Below are positions 17,824-25,327 of a stretch of DNA of 64,000 nucleotides, one piece after another. The translations under genes were made by a program, and so were the position numbers. The stretch spans positions 4,402,001 through 4,466,000 of the forward strand of contig OZ255824.1 of NCBI GenBank assembly GCA_965277495.1. Reading direction: 5' to 3'. The notes beneath the pieces are model-generated. The model searched no databases, was not told the origin of the DNA, and saw only the letters and a program-made list of their open reading frames with translations. Origin of the DNA: CAHJXG01 sp965277495. GTDB lineage: Bacteria > Pseudomonadota > Alphaproteobacteria > Acetobacterales > Acetobacteraceae. Position 1 is the first letter of the stretch, and each line of letters opens with the position of its first letter.

Positions 17824-18370
17824 CCGGCGGTTGGCGAATGACGCGGGCCGGGTTCCCTGCGGCGACGGCGCCGGGCGGCACGTCCCGGGTCACGATCGCG
17901 CCGGCGCCGACGACGGCGTCGTCCCCCACCGTCACGCCCGGCAGCAGGATCGCCCCGGCGCCGATCCAGGCGCGGTGGCCGATGCGGACCGGGCGGGCCA
18001 TTTCCCAGCCGGATGCGCGCTCGGCAGCGTCGATCGGGTGCGTCGCGGTGATGATCTGCACCGCGGTCGCGATCTGCACGTCGTCGCCGATCGATACCTC
18101 GGCGCAGTCCAGCACGATGCAGCCGAAGTTCATGAACAGCCGCGAGCCCGCGCGGATGTTGCAGCCGTAGTCGCACAGGAACGGCGGCAAGATCGCGCAG
18201 TCCTCGCCCATCGCGCCGAACAGGCTGCGCCACAGCGCCATTCGCCGGCCGCGCTCCGACGGCGGCAGCATGTTCGCCGCATAGGCCGTGTTCCGCGCCA
18301 GCATGCGCATTGCTTCGAGCTCCGGGTCGCCGGCCCGGTACAGCTCGCCGGCCAACATGCGCTCGCGCAT
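17777..18370 (-). CDS. Maltose O-acetyltransferase-like hexapeptide acetyltransferase
   Basis: 197 residues. The N-terminal Mac domain (MRERMLAGELYRAGDPELEA) and left-handed beta-helix repeats (CNIRAGSRLFMNFGCIVLD, IGDDVQIATAVQI, THPIDAAERA, IGAGAILLPGVTVGDDAVVGAGA) are those of acetyl-CoA-dependent sugar acetyltransferases (Maa, LacA, NodL). The catalytic His is in TATHP. It starts just after the binding-protein stop; a GTG six bases earlier is also possible. The Pro-rich C-terminal tail overlaps the end of the DppF gene. Acceptor sugar unknown. Confidence 0.88.
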   Translation of the reverse strand: MRERMLAGELYRAGDPELEAMRMLARNTAYAANMLPPSERGRRMALWRSLFGAMGEDCAILPPFLCDYGCNIRAGSRLFMNFGCIVLDCAEVSIGDDVQIATAVQIITATHPIDAAERASGWEMARPVRIGHRAWIGAGAILLPGVTVGDDAVVGAGAIVTRDVPPGAVAAGNPARVIRQPPVNPPPAGTPPAGPAP

Positions 18371-18378
18371 GGTCACGG

Positions 18379-19896
18379 TTATTTCCAGCTCGCGAGATAG
18401 AACAGCGGCAACTCGTCCTGGAACGTCCTTAAGCTCAGCGTGCGCGACATCGCATAGGTGGTGACGAAGGTGAACAGCGGCATGTAGTCGGCGCGCTCGG
18501 TGATGCGCTTGATGGCGGCGCTGTAGGCGGCGCGGCGCTTGTCCGGGTCGGTGCTGCTGCCGCCGGCCTCCACCATGGCCTGCAGCTCCGGGTCGCGCGC
18601 GTAATCTGCGCCGCCGCCGCCGAAGAAATACGGCATGTAGGCCGAGGCGTCGTTGATCGAGTAGCTGCCCCAACTGCCGAGCTCCATCGGGTTCTTGCCC
18701 TCGATGCTGCGCTGGACGACGGCGCCGACCTGCAACTGGCGGATGTTCACGTGGATGCCGACGGCCCCGAGGTAGCCCTGGATCGCGCCCTGCCACTGCG
18801 GCAGCAGATAGCCGACGATCTCGGTCTCGAAGCCCTGCGGGTATCCGGCCTCGGCCAGCAGCGCCTTCGCCTTCGCCGGGTCGTATTCGTACTTGGTGGC
18901 GATGGCCTGGTCGCAGCCGAACTGGGTCGGGTAGCACGGCGCGTCGAGCACGCGGGAGCCGCCGGACATGAACTGCTTGGCCATGGTCGGGCGGTCGATG
19001 GCATGCATGATCGCCTGGCGCACCTTCATGTTGGTCAGCGGGTTGTCCGCCCCGGTTCGCCCGGCGCTGTCCATGTTCATGTAGGCGATGCGCATGCTCT
19101 CGCTGCGCTGGGTTTGCAGCGTCGGCATGCGGCTGAGGTTATCGATCTGGTCCGGGCTGAACATCCAGATCCAGTCGGCCTGGCCGCCCAATATCGCCGT
19201 CAGTTCGCCGGTCGCGTCCGCCACCTCCTTGATGACCAGGCGTCGGATCGCCGGCTTGCCCTTCGGCCCGTCGAAATAGTCTTCGTAGCGCTCCATTTCT
19301 ATTTGTGTCGCGCCGTCGACCTTGGTGATGCGGTAGGGGCCGGTGCCGACCGGCATTTTGGAGTATTCGCCGCCGACCCGCTCCCGATAGGCCTTGGGAT
19401 AAATCGGTAGCACCATCGCGAAGTATTCGAGTGCCGCCGGGAACACCCGTTTCAGCTTGATGCGGACGTGCATGTCGTCGATCTTCTCGGCCCCGGCGAT
19501 GAAGCTGAAGTTGCTGGGAACCGAGACCTGCTTGTCGGACAGGATGGTCGTCACGGTATAGACCACGTCGTCGGCGGTGAACGGGCTGCCGTCGTGGAAT
19601 TTGACGTTCTGCCGCAGTTCGAACTCGAGCGTGGTGTCGTCGGCATAGCGCCACGAGGTGGCGAGCAGCGGCTTCAAGGTGAAGGTCTCGGGGTCGCGGT
19701 AGATCAGCGTGTCCCAGGCTTCATGCGCCACCACCAGGCCGGTGCGGAGCGCATTGTAATAGGGATCGACGTTCGGCACCGCGTCCCGCCATGCGATGCG
19801 CAGCGTATCCTGTGCCTTTTGCGCGCGTGCCGGTGCATTTGGCAGCAGGGCGGCCGCAATGAACAAGCCGCTCAGCAACTGGCGCTTCCGCATCAT
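18379..19896 (-). CDS. Periplasmic substrate-binding protein of a peptide-type ABC importer
   Basis: 505 residues from MMRKRQLLSGLF at 19896, with a Sec-type signal peptide ending ARAQ. The mature part is a family 5 solute-binding protein (RDPETFTLKPLLATSWRYAD; FELRQNVKFHDGSPFTADDVV). It is the natural partner of the DppBCDF-like genes at 14.2-17.8 kb but lies on the opposite strand, head-on to them. Upstream in-frame codons to 19968 have no signal-like character. Substrate is unknown. Confidence 0.88.
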   Translation of the reverse strand: MMRKRQLLSGLFIAAALLPNAPARAQKAQDTLRIAWRDAVPNVDPYYNALRTGLVVAHEAWDTLIYRDPETFTLKPLLATSWRYADDTTLEFELRQNVKFHDGSPFTADDVVYTVTTILSDKQVSVPSNFSFIAGAEKIDDMHVRIKLKRVFPAALEYFAMVLPIYPKAYRERVGGEYSKMPVGTGPYRITKVDGATQIEMERYEDYFDGPKGKPAIRRLVIKEVADATGELTAILGGQADWIWMFSPDQIDNLSRMPTLQTQRSESMRIAYMNMDSAGRTGADNPLTNMKVRQAIMHAIDRPTMAKQFMSGGSRVLDAPCYPTQFGCDQAIATKYEYDPAKAKALLAEAGYPQGFETEIVGYLLPQWQGAIQGYLGAVGIHVNIRQLQVGAVVQRSIEGKNPMELGSWGSYSINDASAYMPYFFGGGGADYARDPELQAMVEAGGSSTDPDKRRAAYSAAIKRITERADYMPLFTFVTTYAMSRTLSLRTFQDELPLFYLASWK

Positions 19897-19974
19897 CCGG
19901 TCCCCAACCTTGTCACGCCGAAACGCTAGGCGCGTGCGCAACGGGGTGCAATTCGGGAGCCACCGCATCGCGCC

Positions 19975-20757
19975 TCAGCCCATCGTCGCATTGAACGCGC
20001 CCCCGTCCAGCAGCAGGTTCTGGCCGACGATGAAGCCGGAGGACGCGGCGCACAGGAATACGCAGGCGTCGCCGAATTCGGCGGGGTCGCCCACGCGTCC
20101 GGCCGGGGATTGCTTGGCGCGCTCGCGCAGTTCCTCCTCCACGGTCCGCCCGGCCTTTTCCGCCGCTGCCGCCGAGTTCGCGCGCAAGCGGTCGGTGAGG
20201 AATGGGCCGGGCAGCAGGTTGTTGATCGTCACGTTGTGCCGGGCGACCTGGCGCGAGAGGCCGCCCACGAACCCGGTCAGCCCCGCCCGCGCGCCGTTGC
20301 TCATGCCGAGCGTCGGGATCGGCGACTTCACGCTGGCCGAGGTGATGTTGACGATGCGGCCGAAGCGGCGCGCCGCCATGCCGTCCACCACGACGCGGAT
20401 CAGCATGATCGGCGTCAGCATGTTGGCGTCCAGCGCGCGTATCCAGTCCTCGCGCTCCCATTGGCGGAAGTCGCCCGGCGGCGGGCCGCCGGCGTTGTTC
20501 ACCAGGATGTCGGGATCGGGGCAGGCGGCCAGGGCGGCGGCGCGTCCGTCCGCTGTCGTGATGTCGCCCGCCACGGCCGTCACCATGGCGCCGGTCGCGG
20601 ATCGGATCTCGTCGGCGGTGCGCTCCAGCGGACCCGCGGTCCGGGCGGTGATGGTGACCGCCACGCCCTCGCGCGCCAGGGCCATGGCGCATGCGCGTCC
20701 AAGCCCCTTGCTCGCGGCGCAGACCAAGGCGCGCTTGCCATGCAGACCCATATCCAT
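19975..20757 (-). CDS. SDR-family protein lacking the catalytic Tyr and Lys
   Basis: 260 residues. The ATG at 20757 is preceded by GGAGG at 7 bases and begins MDMGLHGKRALVC. The nucleotide-binding loop reads AASKGLGRA (15-22), and NNAG (87-90) and S140 are conserved, so the fold is a short-chain dehydrogenase. At the usual YxxxK the sequence is S153-NGA-R157 (LGMSNGARAGL), replacing both catalytic residues. A divergent SDR branch with SNxxR at this place is known, without a firmly assigned reaction. It lies upstream of the binding-protein gene and may be cotranscribed (78-base gap). Confidence 0.88.
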   Translation of the reverse strand: MDMGLHGKRALVCAASKGLGRACAMALAREGVAVTITARTAGPLERTADEIRSATGAMVTAVAGDITTADGRAAALAACPDPDILVNNAGGPPPGDFRQWEREDWIRALDANMLTPIMLIRVVVDGMAARRFGRIVNITSASVKSPIPTLGMSNGARAGLTGFVGGLSRQVARHNVTINNLLPGPFLTDRLRANSAAAAEKAGRTVEEELRERAKQSPAGRVGDPAEFGDACVFLCAASSGFIVGQNLLLDGGAFNATMG

Positions 20758-21054
20758 CGGTCGATCCTCCATTGAGATTGTGCGCGGCGAGTGGACTTGC
20801 CGTGCATTGCGCCGCCCGCCAGCAGACGAAGCGGGAGGCCGTGCCGGCATCCTGCCAGTAGGAGTTCGCTGCCGCACCCGTTAAACCTCCCATGCTGCAC
20901 AAAAAGTTGTACGGCGGCCTGTCGCCGAAATCGCCGGTGACCGCATTATCAGGCAGCCGTCCGGCACTGGCGCTCATGTGGCGCATGGTGGCCGGGCTAA
21001 GCCAGGGAACTCCGCAACGCCGGAGGCTGGCGTCGGATAACGGGATCAACGCCT

Positions 21055-21444
21055 ATGCCTCGCCTTCGCCTAGCAGCCTTCGTCCTAATGGCGGCCGCAG
21101 CCATCGTTCCCGGCCATGCCAGCGCCCATGCGATCCTGATGGACAGCGAGCCGGCGGCGCGGGCCACGGTGCCACCGGGTCCAGCGGTGGTCACGCTCCG
21201 GTTCAACAGCCGGGTCGACCACGCGCGTTCCCGCCTGGCGCTCCGGGTCGATGGAACCGAGATCCCGCTGGCGGTCGACCCCGCGTGCGCGGCGGACAGC
21301 CTGGCCGCAGCGACCACGCTCGCGCCCGGCAATTATGTCGTGCGCTGGCAGGTATTGGCGGTGGACGGGCACATCACCCGCGGCGACGTGCCGTTCACCG
21401 TGCAGGCGCCGAACCTTCAGGCGCTTAACGCCTCGGCGCGTTAG
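21055..21444 (+). CDS. copC: Periplasmic copper-binding CopC-domain protein
   Basis: 129 residues. The signal peptide ends near ASAHA, leaving a His at the mature N-terminus (HAILMDSEPAARA), the classic CopC Cu(II) ligand. The domain closes with YVVRWQVLAVDGHITRGDVPF, which provides the second Asp/His ligand region. CopC passes copper to or from the adjacent CopD membrane protein. The copD ATG follows one base after its stop. Confidence 0.9.
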   Translation: MPRLRLAAFVLMAAAAIVPGHASAHAILMDSEPAARATVPPGPAVVTLRFNSRVDHARSRLALRVDGTEIPLAVDPACAADSLAAATTLAPGNYVVRWQVLAVDGHITRGDVPFTVQAPNLQALNASAR

Positions 21445-21445
21445 C

Positions 21446-23092
21446 ATGTCCCTGCTGGTCGACCTGTTCGGCTACCTATCCATCGTGCTGCATGGCCTAA
21501 CCATCGTCGCGCAGAGCATGGCGGTCGGCGGCGCATTGTTCCTGGCCTTCCTCGCGCGGCCATTTGCGCCGAGCCTTCCTGACGGCCTGCAGCTCGTGCG
21601 CCGCACCGCCGTCATCGCGGGATGGAGCGCGCTGGCGTTGGTGGCGTGCGAGGCGCTCGCCGTCGGCATGCAGGCGGCGGTCCTGATGGACACCATGGGC
21701 CTCGGCCTGCAGCAGACGCTGACCGCGCAGTTCGCCGTCGCCGGCATCGTCAAGGCCGTCGCGGCCGGGGTGCTCGCCGCGGCGCTGTTCGCGCGCCGTC
21801 CCATGCCGGCCGCGTCGATACTGGCGCCCTGCGCCGTGGTGCTGGCGGCTGCGACCATGACGACCCACGCCGCAGCCCGGCTCGCCGATGGCCCGGTGCT
21901 GATGGCCGCAACCGCGCTGCACATCCTCGGCGCCGCGATCTGGATCGGCGGCATCCCATTCTTCGTGATGGCGCTGGGCCGGCTGCATGACGGGGCTGCG
22001 TTCCGCCGGGTCGGCGCGCGGTTTTCGCGGATGAGCATGGCCGGCGTCGGCTGCATCCTGGTCTCCGCCGCGGCCATGACGTGGTTCTACGTAGGCTCGT
22101 GGGGCGCAGCATACGGCACCGCCTATGGCGTGATGGTCGGCGCCAAGGCCGCCATGTTCGGCGCGCTGCTGCTGCTCGGGCTTGGCAACTTCCTCGTCAT
22201 CGAGCGGCTGCGCGCTGATCCCGGCGCTCCAGTCTTGCGGCTGCGGCGGTTCGCCGAGGTGGAGGCCGGCATTGGCTTCAGCATATTCTTCGCCGCCGCC
22301 TCGCTGACCTCCGTGCCCCCGGCGGTCGATCTGGTGCACGACCGGGTGACCTGGGCCGAGATCGCCGAGCGGAACACGCCGCAAGTCCCACGGCTCACGT
22401 CTCCGGACCACGACAGCCTGGCGCTGCCGGCGCTGCAGGAACAACTGGACGCCGAGGCTGCGCAGGCACGCACCGCGCCGCCGGCTGCCTTTACGCCGGG
22501 GTCGGGCGAGCTGCCGGCGCGCAATGCTGCCGATGTCGCTTGGAGCGAATACAACCACCATTGGGCCGGGCTGTTCGTGGCGGCCATCGGTGTGTTGGGC
22601 CTGTTGCAGCGTGCGGGCCTGCGCGCGGCCCGGCATTGGCCGTTGCTGCTGCTCGGGCTCGCGGCCTTCCTGTTCGTGCGGTCGGATCCCGAGACCTGGC
22701 CATTGGGCCAGATCGGCTTCTTCGAAAGCTTCCGGGACGTGGAAGTCCTGCAGCACCGCGTCTTCGTCGTGTTGATCGTGGCGTTCGCGCTGTTCGAGTG
22801 GGGGGTGCGCACCGGGCGGCTGCGACGCCCCGGGGCCGCTTTGGTGTTCCCGCTGCTGACCGCGTGCGGCGGCGCGCTGCTGCTGACCCATAGCCACGCC
22901 ATCGCCAACGTGAAGGACCAGTTGCTGATCGAGATGTCGCATACGCCGCTGGCGCTCGCGGGCATCGGCGCTGGCGGGTCACGCTGGCTCGAGCTGCGCG
23001 CCGATGGCCCGGTGCGGCGGGCGGCCGGCTGGGTTTGGCCGGTGTGCTTCCTGGTAGTCGGGATGATACTTTTGAACTACCGGGAAGCCTGA
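21446..23092 (+). CDS. copD: CopD-domain copper transport membrane protein
   Basis: 548 residues, larger than plain CopD (about 300). The N-terminal two thirds has the eight-span CopD layout (LHGLTIVAQSMAVGGALFL, ALHILGAAIWIGGIPFFVMA). A soluble loop of about 120 residues follows (DLVHDRVTWAEIAERNTPQV), then a second membrane block with His-bearing spans (GGALLLTHSHAIANV). Together with CopC it is expected to move copper into the cytoplasm for cuproproteins or limit periplasmic copper. It starts at 21446, right after the copC stop, and overlaps the next, convergent gene by 16 bases. Confidence 0.85.
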   Translation: MSLLVDLFGYLSIVLHGLTIVAQSMAVGGALFLAFLARPFAPSLPDGLQLVRRTAVIAGWSALALVACEALAVGMQAAVLMDTMGLGLQQTLTAQFAVAGIVKAVAAGVLAAALFARRPMPAASILAPCAVVLAAATMTTHAAARLADGPVLMAATALHILGAAIWIGGIPFFVMALGRLHDGAAFRRVGARFSRMSMAGVGCILVSAAAMTWFYVGSWGAAYGTAYGVMVGAKAAMFGALLLLGLGNFLVIERLRADPGAPVLRLRRFAEVEAGIGFSIFFAAASLTSVPPAVDLVHDRVTWAEIAERNTPQVPRLTSPDHDSLALPALQEQLDAEAAQARTAPPAAFTPGSGELPARNAADVAWSEYNHHWAGLFVAAIGVLGLLQRAGLRAARHWPLLLLGLAAFLFVRSDPETWPLGQIGFFESFRDVEVLQHRVFVVLIVAFALFEWGVRTGRLRRPGAALVFPLLTACGGALLLTHSHAIANVKDQLLIEMSHTPLALAGIGAGGSRWLELRADGPVRRAAGWVWPVCFLVVGMILLNYREA

Positions 23093-23340
23093 CGGGCCGC
23101 CTCCACCCGAACCGGGCCATCCCGCCCGGACATGAAGCCCGGCGCCGCCACCAGCAGCCACATCGCCAACGCGAACATCAGGCCCTGCATCACCAGGCCC
23201 AATGCCTGGCCCGCTGCACGCAGGATTTCCGCCGCCGTTCGGACGAAGGCTGCGGGCCGGCCGGATGGAGCTTGCTTGAGGTGCCGAAAAGACACGTTGG
23301 TTGTGAAAGAAGCTGCCGGGAATGCGCTGCCCACGTGCAT
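23077..23340 (-). CDS. Small single-span membrane protein behind a LexA box
   Basis: 87 residues from the ATG at 23340, which has AAAGG about 9 bases upstream. The first 45 residues are polar and weakly amphipathic, then one hydrophobic span at about 48-68 (LGLVMQGLMFALAMWLLVAAP) and a charged C-terminal tail. I recognise no family. A GTG at 23394 would add 18 residues but has no ribosome site and almost touches the LexA site. A perfect GTTC-N7-GTTC site lies 63 bases before the ATG, so DNA-damage induction is likely. SidA of Caulobacter, a small SOS-induced membrane inhibitor of division, is a functional parallel, not a demonstrated homologue. Confidence 0.65.
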   Translation of the reverse strand: MHVGSAFPAASFTTNVSFRHLKQAPSGRPAAFVRTAAEILRAAGQALGLVMQGLMFALAMWLLVAAPGFMSGRDGPVRVEAARQASR

Positions 23341-23402
23341 GTTGGACACCTTTCGTTCTAGGTTGATAGCGAAGAATGTTGAAAACGCGAGCACCGGTTA
23401 AT

Positions 23403-23417
23403 GTTCGCTATATGTTC
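23403..23417 (-). promoter_or_regulatory. LexA (SOS) box, alphaproteobacterial type
   Basis: The plus strand reads GTTCGCTATATGTTC: two GTTC half-sites separated by exactly seven bases, the direct-repeat operator recognised by LexA in alphaproteobacteria. The only gene it fits is the small membrane protein starting at 23340 on the minus strand; the next gene on the other side, the histidine kinase, ends toward it. Confidence 0.7.
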
Positions 23418-23512
23418 TCAAACGTGGACGAGGTCAAGTGCCCTATGCCGGCGGCCTGCATCGCGCCGGCTCATGGCGACGGCCGTAACGTTCAGGCCGG
23501 TATCAGCCTGGG

Positions 23513-25276
23513 TTAAGACAGCGTTGCCCCGGCACTTGGCAACGCCGCCTTCACCTGCTTCATCAGCTCGGTGGCGCGAACCGGCTTTTGCAGCAAGGTC
23601 AGGTATCCGCCGGCCAGTTTGCCGGTGGCCAGCCCCAGCTCCTCCTCGCTATGGCCGGTGAGCAGGATGGCCGGCAGGCCCGGCACCCGGCGCTGCACCT
23701 CGCGGATCAGCTCCAAGCCGTCGGTTCCCGGCATGGAAAGGTCGGAGATGAGGAGGTCGGCCCGGCTTATTTCGGCCAAGTGGTCCAACGCAGCCGTGGC
23801 ACTGTCGTAGTTCCCAACGCCGAAGCCGCACGCCGTCAAGACCTCACCCAGCGCCTCCAGCACCTCGGGATCGTCATCGACGAGCACGATTTGCGGCCGC
23901 CGCTCCAATCTCGGGACAGTGTCGCCCGGCATTTGCCGTTCCGGTGCAGCCGCCTGGGGCAGGTACAGGCTGGCTGTGGTGCCCTTGCCGGGTTCGCTCT
24001 GCAGCAGCAGCTTTCCGCCCGACTGTTCGGCAAAACCCTGGGCCATCGCAAGGCCCAGGCCCGTGCCGCGTCCGCGCGGTTTCGTCGTGAAGAAAGGCTC
24101 GGCCGCGCGCTGCAAGGTGTCTGCGTCCATGCCGCAGCCGGTGTCACGGACGTCGATCCTGACGTAGGACGCCGGTTGCAGGCCAACCGCGGCGCCATCA
24201 GCCACCGATGCCGAGAGCCGCAGCGTGTGGCCGGCACCGGGCGCGGCGTTCATTGGCCCGTTGTCCGCCATCGCATCCCGTGCATTCGTCGCAAGATTGA
24301 CCAATGCCGCCTCGAGTTGCCTGCGGTCTGCTATCAATCGCGGCATCGTTCCGGGAACTGCAAGCTCGACATTGATTGCATCGCCCAAGGTGCCAGCGAG
24401 GATATCGCGCAATCCTGTCAGGAGCGCAGCCACCTCGACCGGCCCCGGCTCCAAAGGACCGCGCCGGGCGAAGCTCAGCAGGCGTTGCGTGACCAATGCG
24501 CCGCGTTCGGTCGCCTCCACGACGAGGCCGGCCAGCCGCTCCACCGAAGCCGCATTGTCCGGACGCCGCTGGATCAGCCGTGCGCCGCCCGCAATCGCCT
24601 GCAGCACGTTGTTGAAATCATGCGCGACGCCGCCCGCCAGTTGGCTTAGCGCCTCCATGCGCTGCAGTTGCCAAATGTTCTCCTGTTCCGCAATCCGTTT
24701 GGCGACCGTCTCTGTGACCCGCTGCTCCAGGCTTGCGGTCAGCGACTGCATCGCCGACTCGGCCGCGCGCCGATGCGAGATGTCCTGCACGGCGGCGATG
24801 ACGTGCATGGGCCGGCCGTCGGCGTCGTGCATCATGGTCATCTGGCTGATGACCCACACCTCGCTCTCATCGGCCCGGACCAGGCGTTTTTCGATCTGGA
24901 ATGGCTGGCCCGTTTCCAGCATTTCCGCATGCCCCTCAAGGTGCGCCGCTTTGTCCTCGGGATGGGTGAGGTCGTGCAGCTTCAGCGTATGCAGGTGCGC
25001 TGGGCTATGCCCGACCAGGCTGCAAAAGCAATTGTTTGCCAGCAGGATGCGCCCGTTCAAATCGGCCTGCACGATGCCGACCGGCGCGCGGCTGATGATG
25101 GCGCCGAGATGGTCATGCGTCGCGCGCAACGCCGCTTGGGACCGCCGCAGCGCATTCTTCAGCCGGCCACTCTCCCGCCAGCCGAACAGCAGCACGGCAG
25201 GCACGACAACGGACCACGCCTTGGCTAACGAACGCCGGTCGCCGTGGGTCTCGGGGACGTCTCGTGTCCTACTCAT
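23513..25276 (-). CDS. Hybrid histidine kinase with PAS domain and C-terminal receiver
   Basis: 587 residues. A short hydrophobic segment at about 18-33, a PAS domain at about 50-170, a coiled linker, a HisKA dimerisation box with phosphoacceptor H219 (GGVAHDFNN), an ATP-binding domain (N331; DTGCGM at 378-383; GTGLGLAM at 405-412), and a receiver domain from about 460 with phosphoacceptor D512 (SDLSMPG). All key residues are intact. It has no response regulator next to it, so its output may go through a distant regulator. It starts 51 bases after the glnD stop and may be the last gene of mutS-glnD-kinase. Confidence 0.9.
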   Translation of the reverse strand: MSRTRDVPETHGDRRSLAKAWSVVVPAVLLFGWRESGRLKNALRRSQAALRATHDHLGAIISRAPVGIVQADLNGRILLANNCFCSLVGHSPAHLHTLKLHDLTHPEDKAAHLEGHAEMLETGQPFQIEKRLVRADESEVWVISQMTMMHDADGRPMHVIAAVQDISHRRAAESAMQSLTASLEQRVTETVAKRIAEQENIWQLQRMEALSQLAGGVAHDFNNVLQAIAGGARLIQRRPDNAASVERLAGLVVEATERGALVTQRLLSFARRGPLEPGPVEVAALLTGLRDILAGTLGDAINVELAVPGTMPRLIADRRQLEAALVNLATNARDAMADNGPMNAAPGAGHTLRLSASVADGAAVGLQPASYVRIDVRDTGCGMDADTLQRAAEPFFTTKPRGRGTGLGLAMAQGFAEQSGGKLLLQSEPGKGTTASLYLPQAAAPERQMPGDTVPRLERRPQIVLVDDDPEVLEALGEVLTACGFGVGNYDSATAALDHLAEISRADLLISDLSMPGTDGLELIREVQRRVPGLPAILLTGHSEEELGLATGKLAGGYLTLLQKPVRATELMKQVKAALPSAGATLS

Positions 25277-25327
25277 AACGATGCAACGCCCGGTGGCCGC
25301 ATTAGCTTCCCACGTCTCGGTGCGGAC

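Noticed and set aside
20758..21054. Intergenic space between the SDR gene and copC checked for genes or riboswitches
   Set aside because: No open frame with a ribosome site and no recognisable RNA fold; presumably holds two divergent promoters, which I could not place.
23401..23515. 35-codon plus-strand frame beginning in the LexA site (MFSNVDEVKC...)
   Set aside because: No ribosome site, start codon inside the operator, and it ends at the kinase gene end; chance frame more likely.
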